Positions 1-10,674 of a stretch of DNA of 64,000 bases are shown here, piece after piece. Position 1 is the stretch's first letter. Each line of letters begins with the position of its first letter. Both the position numbers and the translations under genes were made by a program. The notes beneath the pieces were generated by a model. The model was not told the origin of the DNA and ran no database searches. It saw only the letters and a program-made list of their open reading frames with translations. The stretch is from Labyrinthula sp. Ha (taxonomy: Eukaryota; Sar; Bigyra; Labyrinthulida; Labyrinthulaceae): positions 62,001-126,000 of the forward strand of contig JAALGZ010000036.1 of assembly GCA_015227615.1 (NCBI GenBank). Reading direction: 5' to 3'.

Positions 1-99
1 AAAGAACGGTTGTCAACAAAAGAGGTAAAGAAACTTGATTCAGTGTTGTGCAAAAGTTTATTCACGAAATTATTCACTCCAAGGATCGCTCAAATTTAA
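1..99 (+). CDS. Possible C-terminal end of a gene entering from the left (partial)
   Basis: Frame 1 is open from the first base to a TAA at 97-99, giving about 32 residues rich in Lys, Leu and Ser and ending TPRIAQI. The other two plus-strand frames close within 40 bases. A GT dinucleotide in a donor-like context (GAG|GTAAAG) lies at about 25, so the exon could end there instead. No family is recognisable from so short a piece. Confidence 0.3.
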   Translation, partial: KERLSTKEVKKLDSVLCKSLFTKLFTPRIAQI

Positions 100-530
100 A
101 TTTCGATCCGTGCGAACTAAATCCGAAGATACAAATCAAACTTGTTGATTCTTCTTAGATGTTTTTCTATATTCACCTTTGACCGATTTCCCAAAATTAT
201 TGTTCCGAATTTGGCGAATAACATTACCGTTTTATTATTACATGCCAAAAGTTAGAACGGATACTTCTTGTTAGCTCATAACACTTGCCAATAAACCCTG
301 AAGAAGAAACAATCCGAAAATAGAATTGGCAAGGACATAGCAGTCTATATGACAAAAAATTAGTTTTCTTTTTTTTTCAAAAGTGCATGAAGCTTAAGTA
401 TAAAAAACATTACTCTGAGATCTCAGAGTTTGTCAGATCAAAGGTTATGGATCTTTAGTTGAACTTCAGTTTTTGAAGCAGATAAGTTCTATGAAAGAAC
501 AAATAATCCAAACGTTTGTGTCTTTCACAT
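100..530. other. Intergenic, nothing recognised
   Basis: About 430 bases of AT-rich sequence between the possible gene tail on the left and the 3' end of SEC11. I see no open frame of note, repeat or RNA gene. Confidence 0.5.
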
Positions 531-1100
531 TTATTCCTTATTTGTGATTACAAAGTAGGCCATGCTTCCTAACAAGATATATTTTAGCGCGGGGTAATCA
601 TTCATCCAGATAGTTATCATTCCCATTTTTCGACAAACGAACCTAACTCGACCAATAATTTCTTCCCTTTTTAACCACATTTGCCCTGGTGCATAAAGGC
701 CTCTGTCATCAACATTGTTGTTGTCACCTTTTGTCAAGTATTTTGCTCCTTTAGTGCTGTTCTCTTCTTTCTCATGTACCCAAAGTAGTCTATGTACTAT
801 TGGAATATCCCTTTCATCGATTTGAAACACTACAATTTCTCCAACTCTAAGAGGTGTATCGTAATTATTATCCAATGCCAAAATGTCGCCCCTTTCAATC
901 CCAGGAAGCATAGATCCAGTTAGAACAACGACAACTGGACTCTCTGTGTTTGTTAGAGCTCCCAAACCTTTCCAGAGCATTAAGGCAGATGAAACAACCA
1001 TGCAAAGATTCAAAAATTGCATGGTCAGTGTTCGCTTATTATTCCACACATACTTTACTTCCTTCAGCTGTTCATCAACAAAATCCTTCGCCGCTTTCAT
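531..1100 (-). CDS. SEC11: Signal peptidase complex catalytic subunit SEC11
   Basis: The 189-residue product is the membrane-bound serine protease (family S26B) that removes signal peptides from proteins entering the ER. One N-terminal membrane segment lies at about residues 27-48. The catalytic serine is in TGSMLPGIERGD (Ser63), the catalytic histidine in IPIVHR (His103), and the third conserved box is TKGDNNNVDDRGLY (about 124-136), followed by the conserved MNDYP near the C-terminus. Eukaryotic SEC11 uses Ser-His-Asp rather than the bacterial Ser-Lys dyad, and the His here agrees. Length matches the family (about 170-190). It is intronless and starts at an ATG. It is transcribed away from the acidic protein gene at 1211, with about 110 bases between the two starts that must hold both promoters. 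Confidence 0.96.
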   Translation of the reverse strand: MKAAKDFVDEQLKEVKYVWNNKRTLTMQFLNLCMVVSSALMLWKGLGALTNTESPVVVVLTGSMLPGIERGDILALDNNYDTPLRVGEIVVFQIDERDIPIVHRLLWVHEKEENSTKGAKYLTKGDNNNVDDRGLYAPGQMWLKREEIIGRVRFVCRKMGMITIWMNDYPALKYILLGSMAYFVITNKE

Positions 1101-1210
1101 TTTCCTCAGATATCTTACTTCGATTGCCCAAAATATCCGTTATGATACCGATATTAGAGGGAGAATTCACACAGGAGGCTTCTATTGGAACAACTGAACC
1201 ATAGTGAAAG

Positions 1211-1642
1211 ATGGATTTGGACGATATTTTAGACGAAGCTGCAGAAGAATTAGATGATTTATTGGATGACGCATTGAACGAAGCAGATGCCTCAATGGAA
1301 AAAACAGGATCAAAATCAAGAACTTGGCAAGATACGTTGAACTTTCTTCCCTTGAAAGAGAAGCTGGATATGTTGAAGAGGATTGAGAGAGATGTAGCTG
1401 TGCAGGACAAATTTGATTATTCTAGAAGAAACATAGCTACAGGAGGTGAAGATGATATGAAAATTGTTTGGAACTATATGCGATCTAAGGCAGGAATAGA
1501 GTCAGATGATGACAAAGTATATAAACTTTTCCAAAACAGACTGGAGAATGATGTAGTTCAGTATACAAAGACCTCACCTATAAATATCGAAGACATCAAA
1601 AGTAACCCGAAGGAGTTTCCCTTGCTTAGCAAGCGTATTTAG
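1211..1642 (+). CDS. Small acidic protein with a PEX19-like N-terminus, function unknown
   Basis: The 143-residue single-exon ORF opens with two back-to-back acidic amphipathic repeats (DLDDILDEA and LDDLLDDAL). These resemble the N-terminal helix by which the peroxisomal chaperone PEX19 docks on PEX3. The rest (helical, charged, ending FPLLSKRI) shows neither the PEX19 cargo domain nor a C-terminal CaaX box, so I do not call it PEX19. It ends 10 bases before the stop of the convergent SET gene, so the two 3' UTRs must overlap. ATG at 1211 is the first in-frame ATG. The gene is probably real because composition and spacing are gene-like, but the function is unknown. Confidence 0.7.
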   Translation: MDLDDILDEAAEELDDLLDDALNEADASMEKTGSKSRTWQDTLNFLPLKEKLDMLKRIERDVAVQDKFDYSRRNIATGGEDDMKIVWNYMRSKAGIESDDDKVYKLFQNRLENDVVQYTKTSPINIEDIKSNPKEFPLLSKRI

Positions 1643-1652
1643 CTTTGATTTC

Positions 1653-2321
1653 CTAGTCAGGTATACCTGGTAGAAACCCTGTACAATTGTTCGATTTGCA
1701 AAAGCACTTCTTTGTCGAAATTTTTTTTCGCTCGGAGTCTTGAACGGAGGAAAAATAATCAAAGGTGATTTCTTCATTTGCACGGATTCTTTTACTAGAA
1801 TATATCAAAACATGTGGGAAATAAATGCTGTCTCTTCGGATAAGCCTTAGCTCACTGTTTGGGTCACAACTGTGATTAATGAATCGGGACTTGTTTCCTA
1901 TCTCCCGCGCATCCAAGTAGAAATGAGTCTTTTGATCTCCTTTATTCTCATCCCTCTCTATAACATGCAGTAAATAATTATCTTTTAAATTATCTTTTTC
2001 TGCATCCGGTGGTTTAACAAGAACTTCACCGACGTACTCAATGATAAAGGTTCCACTTAGAATTTCTCTTAACGATTTCAAACCTTTTCCTTTGTGCAAG
2101 GTATCAAATATTGATACAATAGGTAAGGGTTTCTGGAAAGAAGCCTCAGTGAAAATTGTGTTGCAAAAACAGGCTGTATTGCACTCAAATCCAGGTCGGC
2201 GGCAAGAACAAGTTGGAGGTGAGCACTGCTGGCATTTACACCCAGGTAGCTGTCCATAAAGTTCTTCAATGGATGCAGGTGCTAAAGAGAATTGTCTTTC
2301 GGCTATATGCTCATATGACAT
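1653..2321 (-). CDS. SET-domain histone lysine methyltransferase, SUV39/H3K9-like
   Basis: The 222-residue protein is a compact pre-SET, SET and post-SET unit without chromodomain or other reader. A cysteine cluster (GCKCQQC, then CSC and FECNTACFC, residues 27-53) is the pre-SET zinc site, although one or two of the usual cysteines are absent after residue 53. SET motifs follow: EYVGEV (about 95-100), the cofactor and catalytic box NHSCDPN (149-155) and FDYF (187-190). The post-SET CFC...NNC is at 206-213. The pre-SET followed by KGKGLKSL and GTFIIEYVGEV resembles SUV39/SETMAR H3K9 enzymes more than SET2 or SET1. Such small enzymes usually lay down repressive lysine methylation. This is inferred from family, and substrate specificity is not provable from sequence. 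Confidence 0.9.
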   Translation of the reverse strand: MSYEHIAERQFSLAPASIEELYGQLPGCKCQQCSPPTCSCRRPGFECNTACFCNTIFTEASFQKPLPIVSIFDTLHKGKGLKSLREILSGTFIIEYVGEVLVKPPDAEKDNLKDNYLLHVIERDENKGDQKTHFYLDAREIGNKSRFINHSCDPNSELRLIRRDSIYFPHVLIYSSKRIRANEEITFDYFSSVQDSERKKISTKKCFCKSNNCTGFLPGIPD

Positions 2322-2544
2322 TAGACTTTATCAAGATTACTCGCTTCGACAATTCTTACTTCTTTAGAGTTCTCACTCTATCTTTAGCTTTCAATTCTAC
2401 TTACCTCCTAGTTGACGTGGCAAAATGCTGTAAGCAGTCTCTTCTAAAAAAATAAAACGAGTGCTAGAGTATATAAAATCTTAACCATAACTAACACTAC
2501 CTAGGAAAGGTACGACAACGAAAACTATCGAAACTAATAAAAGG

Positions 2545-5456
2545 TTATAAAGAATCTTCTGGTTCAGGACTAAAAAATTCAAGCGTTTGCGCCGGGTTAA
2601 AACGACTAGAGGCCCGATTCAGCCGAAATGAGGCAGCACTATCAAACTGTGAGGATCTTCCAGTATCTGTATATTCCAGTTCTTCCATAGTTTCTCTGTC
2701 ATTGCTTCTGGGTGACTCGGGCTCTTGCTTTGGGATAGGAGAGATGTCTTCCATGAAATCAGCGTTGCTCCCTGTTATACTTCTTGGTGTATCGAAGTCA
2801 GTTCCACCCCTTTCTTTTGAAACTATATCAGCGGAATTTAATTTAAACGAAGAAGCACGGGTAAATGTAGCTTGTGGTGAGTTATAACCCTGGGTTGACG
2901 GTGTAATCATTTGCAAAGCAGAGGATTGTGTACGAAAATAGAGTGCTCCAAGCTCATCTTCTGCTTTGTCTACAATTCTTAAGAGTTTAGCTGTTAGTTT
3001 CTTTAATTCTTCTTCCGAAATGTAGTCAACGCTGGACTTTGTCATAGCATCTTTGTCACCAAGGAAGGTGCTCATGTCCTGAACACACTTCACGAACAAA
3101 ACCTTGAGCATTCCATCTAGCTCATGAGGTAGAACCGTAGAGTGAACAAAGCGTCTCTCAGGAAAGGGATTATTGCTATTCTCATCAGTTTTTTTTTTTT
3201 CCTTGGATAGAAATTTTGTAGACTGGGCAAGTGAATAGTAATGATACGCGAGCAGCAATAACTCCTTATCAGCACTTTTCGTCCCTTTGCGCTTCTGCTT
3301 AGGAACTTGCTGAAGGAACAGAGAGTTGTATACAAATCCAAGACTAGTATATAAATGCGTATTGAATGCTTCATCGTCATAGTAGTCACAACTTGCTGTA
3401 ACTTGATGTTTGGAAAGGATAGACTCTGTCAGCTTAAAGCACATTCGGGCACGCTCAATCTCTCCATTCTTGCGAAATGAATGCCCCATATTGTATAATA
3501 GGCTAGTTCGATTTTCTACATGATAACATTTTTCTTCTGACATCAGACCGTTCAGCTCTACTTTACAAGCTTTAAGAAAATACAAATGGCTTTTCTCGAA
3601 ATCATCTTGAGAGTAGTATAGAGCCCCTAGCTGGTTATAAACCAATGCCAAAATCGAGTTCAACTTAACTAACCCTGTATTAAACTCATCTTCGGAGTTG
3701 CGTAAAATTTTCATTGCTAAGATATATCTATATTCAGCACTCTTAAAATCTTTGGACTTCCACAACTCATTTCCATAAAGAATTAAGCACATTGGGTCTT
3801 GATTAACACTCAGAGTTAACCCTCTATAGATGGCTATTGCTTTATCAGGAAGATTTTGAACAGAGTAACAAAGAGCTAGCTTTTTTAGTGAGCGTAAATG
3901 CAATCCAAGAGATATCTGGGAGGATAAGAATTTGGAAGTTTTAGTTGTAGCTCTATGAAAATAATGACCGGCAAGAGGAAAGTTATTTTTCAGCAGGTAG
4001 AAACAGCCGATGCTGTACTCAGATAAGGCAGAAGGCGAGAATTCAGATGCAAGAACGTGCGCAATATAGAATAAATCTTCCATATGTTCAAGTTCAACCA
4101 GAGAATCAACAAAATACAGTATAGTTTCTTGGTCGTATTTCTCATCGGTCAAGCCTGACAAGCATGAGAGATAGACTTTCTGATAATTTCTGTTTCCAAA
4201 CTCGTATTTCGTCAAGAGTCTCATATCAAAATTTTTAATTCTATTCTCTTGGTTACTTGTTTGATCTTTCTCTAGACCAAGTGACGCCAATATTTTGTCC
4301 TCATACACAGAGACTAAACATAACCAATGAAAAAAGATAGACGTATAAACTGCGAGTTTGCCGTTTTTAGCATATTGCCTTTCAGTTCAAGCATAAAACC
4401 TTTTTGTTGCTCCAAAGAAAGAAAATTATCAAAAAGAAGATCAAAAGCCTCAACTAGAGTGGAATCACAGAACAAAGCCTAGATATAAAGAATACATGAA
4501 TACTACAAGTTTCAACCAGAAACCTGGCTCCCCCATTCTAGTTGCTATTTTAAGTTTACCTACATTTTTAAAATGTGTAAATAAATACCAAGTAAGAGAC
4601 ACATTTCACCAAAGACCAAAGGCTCGTCATTAGATCTTCTCCTTCTTAAAAGCTTCTCCTGTCTAGCAAGAACGTCCTGATGAATAGAACTTAAAATAAC
4701 TTCATTTGTATCAAATCTGGATTGAGTTAGAAACTCAAGAAGTAAGTCATGTGCTTGTTCAACCTCATTTATTTCCTCAAAGGCTTTGGCACCTAATAAA
4801 ATGAACTCGGCATTTTCGTCATTAATTTCTCCTCGCGAGACACCAACATCGACCTGTAACTTGTCTTTATAAATAAGAAACAGTCTTGATCCAGTGTAAT
4901 TAAAGTCAAGGGTATCAAAAGGAGCTGTTCGCAGAAGGGTTTCTACCCCATCCTCTCCGCACAAGTGCTCGTCAAAATTAAAAAAATTCCTTTGTGGACG
5001 TTTCTTGTACTGAGAAAGGTTGTCTGAGGATGTTGAATGATGTTGAGATATTGAAGAGTTGTGAGATTGAACATTCAGCCTGTTGACTTCATTTTCTTCA
5101 TCGAGTATCTTTAAGAAACTATTTGGAACTTCTTGAATCTTCTTGTATGCATTTAAAAGACCACGTTTTTTTAAGAAATCAATCACCCTTCGATACTCAT
5201 GCTTTCGAAAATACGCTTTGGCTAATAGCAGGACAATCTTTTTCTGTTCTTCTGGGCTTGAATCTTTGAGTGCTTGTTTAGCCAGTATAGTTGCTGCGGA
5301 GTAGTTTCCCCGTTTGAAAGTTTCTATGCAGCACTCATATAGGGTAGATGATTCTTGAATAGCTTCTTGTGCCATCTTAAGCTGGTTAGTGCTTATATTT
5401 AGTCTACTGCTCGAACGTTTTTGGGCGAGCAAAGGACGACTCTTCTTTTTTCTCAT
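2545..5456 (-). CDS. CDC16: Anaphase-promoting complex subunit 6 (CDC16), multi-exon
   Basis: CDC16/APC6 is a TPR scaffold of the APC/C ubiquitin ligase that drives mitotic exit. The N-terminal part (4564-5456, starting at ATG 5456 rather than the upstream TTG) contains TPR-like helices ending CLLLGIYLHILK. A middle piece beginning after a CTAG acceptor at about 4478 reads ALFCD then VEAFDLL, the hallmark junction of CDC16. The large exon 2545-4313 carries the remaining TPRs, including LLYNMGHSFRKNGE and YTSLGFVYNSL. Joining them needs short introns in 4314-4563. A 19-nt intron at 4545-4563 and a 29-nt or 11-nt intron ending at 4314 keep frame; exact junctions are tentative. The C-terminus (about 130 residues) is unusually long and rich in Ser-Pro and Asp/Glu, a likely phosphorylated tail. 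Confidence 0.85.
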
Positions 5457-7870
5457 TTTCAACGTTTAATTAGAGTAATGGCTTTTCCAGACATTTTGCA
5501 TTTTGTTTGTGGGATTTTACGTAACCGCTTGAAAAAAAGGCAATAATCTGAGGTTTCTGGTGCCTCCTCTTTTATTCTAAGGATTTCATTATGACCCGGA
5601 GACGAGCTTGATCTAATTATAATTCCTTCGCAAATATCATTTTAGTTATTGCTATTCATAATACCCTTACTATTTTGAATTTTTATTAATACATGTTTTA
5701 GTTTTGTTCAGCTCTTGGCCCGCACATCCATGTGCCAAATGATCATAAATTTTAATTTCACATAATACTACGTGGAAACATTAAAATGAGGGATCATATG
5801 GAGTGGTTCTCCCATAAAAATCATATAAAATCAAACTTATTACCCTCAAACAAGAGTAATACTCAAACTCCAGAACTTTGACTTAAAATCAAAATGGAGA
5901 TATGTATCAAATTATTATTCGTAAATTTTATCAAGGCTTATTTTTAACCAAACCAGAAATAAATTCACTAAACAATAACCTTGAGCTATTATAAATTAAG
6001 ATACTATCTAGTTAAGCTGTAGGTTTCCACACAGATTTCGAAAGGAATTCATTCAATATTGTGGGAGATATGACCTAACTCCAATTTAGACGATAAAAAA
6101 TTTATTTCAGATATCAGACACAAATTTATGCTTTGATCTATATTCGCTTTAAAATAAGCTAGAAGGATATAGTAACTTTGACAAGTTTTGAGCTTTTCTT
6201 AATGTAAGAGAATTTGGTTTTGGTACAGACAGATAGGAACTGAAATCTTGATGCTCAAGTGGAACGTAGAACAGTTGCATAAGTGATGTTTTATGATTTT
6301 TTCAACCAAATTTTTACTTAGAGAGTAAAGTCATATTTTATCTTTCTTTCCCGGCTGGAAGGTCTGTCGGATTGGGAGAAACCGCAACAATCTTTCCATT
6401 GCAGAAAATGGAAGCGATTGGTTTTATGTAATGAAATTACATAAAATATCATGTAGTAAAAATTAACTGGGCGAGATTTCCTTAAGTATTAGTATCTACA
6501 CGTTGGGATACACCCTCTCAATCCCACAAAAATTTCTAGATTAGGAAAAGTGGAAATGTTTCTTTGGGAAAAACTTTTCACAAAACCAAAAATGTTCTAT
6601 ATGAAGAAAGACAAAATAATCTCATCTCACTAACACTGTATAAAATAACGAGTAAGTCACAACTTATGGAAGTAAGTGTTACTCACCAAACAACTAGATT
6701 AAATTACAGTACAAAATTAAAAGAATATATTCAAATTATACAAACTTAAAGTTAAGACAGTATTTATTGAAGAGTAGCAGGAAGGAGCCCATTCTCAATT
6801 GCGGGGAACTCGAAGGTCAGTTATAGCTTAATTGACCAGGAGGGGTCAAAATATGAAGCCTGTACAGGGGTAACATATATATGTATATATATACAAAACT
6901 TAGGTTATTTTTGTAAGTGCGATTTCATTTTTACAGAGCTGAGGGATCCTTTGCTCAGACTGGAAAAACTTCTCGCCCTTATGTCCACTTGATGCTCTTC
7001 AAATTATCATGTATCCATGACAACCACGCCTCACTGTTTCTTAATGGATTCCCATGGTTTTGGGAGCAAAGATAGGTATATAGCTGCTCTTAATGTTTCT
7101 ATGAATAGATATGTGCTTTGCTTTTTTTGCGCTCGTATAGGTTGATAGCCCAGGTTTACATTGAAGGCCTCATAAAGAAGAGTATTTTTATTTAATGTTA
7201 GAATAAATGAGACGATTAAATTCTCCGGAAGAAGTGTTTCACTCCTAAGTTAAGAGCTCTAATGGGTTTAGCATCCGAAAAACTTAAACAATGAAATCAA
7301 AGCTCGTAGTCGGTGGTTAACAAACCGCGATGTAAGAACAGGATTTTAGGTATCTCTATTTATTTACTTACAGATAGCTGAATTTCCTTTGCTAAGTATA
7401 TAAAGTATAACTTTGAAGATGTATGTTAAGTATTGCTTTATCAATTCCAATATTAATTGTTTAGATAAAAGATTCTCGTTTACCAAGAACTATGTTTCTA
7501 TTTTCATCTTATACACTGTATTTCAGTTGATGCATCCTATTCAACATCAGATGTTGCTGTAATAATAAAAAACCATATAATTCACAGTTATAAGATGTGT
7601 GTTTTATTCTTGTATTATTTCTTGCTATTGTTTCCTGAAACATCGGATAGAACTATTGTTGTATCTTTTCGAGACTCTCGACTTTCTTTCCTGCTATGAT
7701 AAAGCTAATTTGTGGTAAATATGATTCAAAGAGTTGAACCACATTTATTTGCGGTGAGAGCTTAAGTACACGTAGATTTAAATTAGGGGTTAATATCCGC
7801 ATAATACTATTTCTTTTATTTAATTCGTAAAATTATTATTTGACCAAAAATGGACCTAGAATTCTTCAGG
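5457..7870. other. AT-rich gene-poor stretch
   Basis: About 2.4 kb with no convincing long gene. A dinucleotide-like AT run sits at about 6865-6895. A short stretch at about 6990-7090 reads on the minus strand like broken coding sequence but is too short to assign. First exons of the spliced gene at 7871 may lie here unrecognised. Confidence 0.4.
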
Positions 7871-8843
7871 GTAAATTAATCGACTTCTTTGACAATGGTG
7901 TACCTCTAAATAAAACTAAGGTTTACTATATAAGTGGCTTTGATTCATTAAACTGGACACTTTGGGGAAAACTTTCTCCTGTTGCTGTAGCTTCTCTAGT
8001 TTATCAAAGACCGACCTTCTCATTAAAATATGGTGAGTAGACAATCACAAATAATTTATCTCCTTTATGTCGATCTATTTTTCAGGAAGTCTTTCTCCTT
8101 GTATTATTCACCAGCTTTTTATTCTAGTACCAGTATAAGCCTCTAACCATTTCAATAACTACAAGAAATTGTAATCATTATACTTCCATTAATTCAGTGG
8201 AACGTTAAATATATGTTTTATGTTTATGTACTGATTTTACATATCGCTATTAATACAAAATGATTGTGAAACATCAAGGAATTTAGGTTTTACAAATCTT
8301 TCATTAAAGAGAATATATTATCGGTCTTTCCTGCCAAAATAACATATCAAGGTGGACAATTTTGTGATTGCCTTACGCTTCTTTGCTACTTAAGTACCAA
8401 CTCCCTTCAATCAAAGGTATCTGTTAATGTTTCATTCGACCGAGCTCCATATGTTAATGATACATTAAGCTACTGGACAACACATCACTATGACATTAAA
8501 CCCCTGTTTACAAGAATTGAAATTATTAGCAATATGTCAAAAATAGCAGTATACATTAAGTAAGAGAATAATGATTTTTGAATCTTTTACAATTTCCTCT
8601 GATAAGATGGTAATGAAGTTCCATATATTCTTTCAGATCTGAAAAGGTATGTATAAGACCTTAACAACTGTACTTAAACCATTTAATGTTCAAATTGTTA
8701 AATGATAGCTACATACAATTACGGGTGTGAGATATCTCTACAGAGCAGAAAGAAATGCCTATGAAGACTGTTCTAAACAAACAACAAGAGGTATGTATCA
8801 AGGAATCTTAGAACATACACTGCGTTTTCTAGCTAATAAATAA
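7871..8843 (+). CDS. Spliced gene of unknown function (5' end uncertain)
   Basis: Five introns join short open frames with matching phases. Exons are about 7871-8031, 8086-8126 (or 8132), 8279-8559, 8637-8646 (only 10 nt), 8709-8790 and 8833-8843, ending in TAA. Donors are GTGAGT, GTACCA or GTATAA, GTAAGA, GTATGT and GTATGT; acceptors include TTTTTCAG, TTTCAG, ATAG and TTCTAG. The joined reading gives VYIKSEKLHTITGVRYLY across three exons without a stop. The protein (about 195 residues visible) has a cysteine pair (CDCLTLLC) and several N-glycosylation sites (for example NWT, NVS, NDT, NMS), hinting at a secreted or surface protein. No ATG lies in the first open stretch, so a first exon is missing upstream. 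I do not recognise the family. Confidence 0.6.
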
Positions 8844-9200
8844 ATTCCAAGCTCAAGACGATTGGCTGAACAAAGTTCCCAAACTTTAATCAACCATATC
8901 TTAAAACCAAACCATCCAGTTAGTTAGGACAGCTAATATACCGAAAGGTTAGAATCTGGATAAGTATTACAGAGACGAACAATGATTAATATCTGCTCTT
9001 CAAAAAGTAGAAAAACCCTTGTGGTTAAAATACTGATCCGAGCCATGTGTAAAGTATTTATATGGGATAATGTCCTCATAGAAATATTAAAAGCAAGATG
9101 AGCTAGAGCAAATGAAAATATCTCGTAACACTCTTATACACTAGAAGTTGAATTACTTCTTTAGATTTTATCCTTTCACTCTCACTAAACCCAGAAGTAT
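8844..9200. other. Intergenic, nothing recognised
   Basis: AT-rich sequence between two candidate genes; no ORF, repeat or RNA gene seen. Confidence 0.4.
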
Positions 9201-9380
9201 ATGGAGGCAACGACTCTTAAGAAATTAGCCAACCACGTATTCAAACAAAGTATGACTTTTTACAGATCAATAGAACCGGAAAAGCTACGTGTTGCTAAGC
9301 ACGGGGTACGATCTTTAAGGAATCAGAGAGCATATATTCATTTCTTCAAGCAAGAGTTAAAAGTTGCAAGAAAACCATAG
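9201..9380 (+). CDS. Small basic protein or first exon, unknown
   Basis: A 59-residue ORF starts with an ATG and ends with TAG. Composition is strongly basic and helical (motifs KKLANHVFKQS, SIEPEKLRVAKHGVRSLRNQR, FKQELKVARKP), unlike the surrounding AT-rich noise. A donor-like GTAAGT follows at about 9421, and a second coding-looking stretch (9527-9650, beginning MKEKSDDAGKLYQL) lies downstream on the same strand, so these may be two exons of one gene. The basic amphipathic start could be a mitochondrial targeting sequence, but that is speculative. No family is recognised. Confidence 0.45.
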   Translation: MEATTLKKLANHVFKQSMTFYRSIEPEKLRVAKHGVRSLRNQRAYIHFFKQELKVARKP

Positions 9381-9526
9381 AAATGAAAATATCGCAACAT
9401 TATCCAACCTAGATGAGTGGTAAGTAGAAGAAAAAACGTAACTACAAAGGCATAACTAATGGAATGCCTACCATAATTTTTTTTTGATGTTGGAAAGAAG
9501 TGAAAATTTCAAGAGAAAAGGACTGA

Positions 9527-9742
9527 ATGAAAGAAAAGAGTGATGATGCTGGAAAGCTTTATCAACTTTGCGATACATTTCTAGAAACTAGAAGTACAAG
9601 AAGAATCAACAAGAGCATAGGTAGAATAGGTATATCTGACACAAGAAGTAGGGTATTCTTTAATCATGCTTTGTTTTTTATGCTCGGATCTTGGAACCAA
9701 TGTCTGCCTTATCAGAAGCAAATAGAACCTTCATGCCCGTGA
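9527..9742 (+). CDS. Possible coding exon downstream of the small basic ORF
   Basis: Open for 71 codons from ATG. The first 40 residues (ending SIGRIGISDTRSR) look protein-like, and the remainder looks like read-through. It may be the next exon of the gene beginning at 9201 or a chance ORF. No family is recognised. Confidence 0.25.
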   Translation: MKEKSDDAGKLYQLCDTFLETRSTRRINKSIGRIGISDTRSRVFFNHALFFMLGSWNQCLPYQKQIEPSCP

Positions 9743-9885
9743 AAGTTTAAAACTTTCTTCATTCTTTTTAACTCGCCGGCTCCATCTACAGAATGAAGGT
9801 AATTAAATAATACATGAAGTAAGAAATGTTGGTGTAAAAATGAAATGACAACAAATATATGGATATTAAAACATATCACTTGCAA

Positions 9886-10136
9886 GTTGCAACTAGGGAT
9901 ATGATTTGCCTTATTGAAGACTTATCAGTAATAATTTGCCAACATTTTTCTTATTTATTTACTCTGCTAATTTTCTGATCATTTGGATTAACTATTGATA
10001 AGCAATTGGTAACTAGAACAAAATCAGAATCTTCTGACAGGAATCAAAATCCCAATTCACTTTTTGATAATCTGAAACAAAGCAATTTTCAAATAATTAT
10101 TCAAAATTTTTATCAAATGAGATGCATACGTGTATG
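9886..10136. mobile_element. hAT-type miniature element, copy 1
   Basis: A 235-bp element (9894-10128) starts TAGGGATATGATTTG and ends in the imperfect inverse CAAATGAGATGCATA. Its interior is full of TTGATAATCA-like motifs and shares blocks with copies at 22581-22815 and 49426-49907, for example AAAATCAGAATCTTCTGACAG against AAAATCAGATTCATCTGGCA (shown in part). The flanking 8-bp duplication is not convincing here, so this is the oldest or most eroded copy. It carries no coding sequence. Confidence 0.65.
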
Positions 10137-10674
10137 GTGATTTATTCACAGATTGATGTTGAATATATGTAATTTTGTGAATATTTCAAATCACATTTTG
10201 CTATGCACCAAGCTGACCTAAGAGTCAAACCTTAACCAAGGGCTCTGTCAATAAACCAAATAGGTTTGAGAAAAAGACTATGCAAGAAAAAGGTAAGCTC
10301 CATGATATCCCATTAAGCATAGAGAGTGAATATAGTCATGAATCTTTGCATAAAAGTAAAGAATAGGTAAGTTTTATATTATTTAACATAACATCATATA
10401 AACGGATTTAGAGATTACGAATCTATCTAGATTAAGTCCAGACAAAATTATCATCATTTAGATCCTAATTCAAATTCTAATAGTATCGAACTAACCTTTA
10501 TCGAGAAATCATGAGACAGTTATATTGATACTGTTTCTCATTTGGAAAATCGAGATATATGTGAATTATACTGATAATATTTAATAATTGTCCTTTCCGA
10601 GAAAAGGAAGAATTTCCCGATAGTTGTATATTAACCTATTAATCAGAATAGGGTGAAATAAGAAAGAGAAAAAG
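10137..10674. other. Upstream region of the type II membrane protein gene
   Basis: AT-rich. A short ORF at 10279-10368 (begins MQEKGKLHDIPL) ends exactly at a strong donor (TAG|GTAAGT, 10369), and an acceptor-like ATCAG lies at about 10646, so a 5' UTR intron upstream of the gene at 10675 is possible. This is inferred from splice motifs only. Confidence 0.3.

Noticed and set aside
1211-1642. PEX19
   Set aside because: Only the acidic N-terminal helix is similar; the cargo-binding domain and the C-terminal CaaX box are missing.
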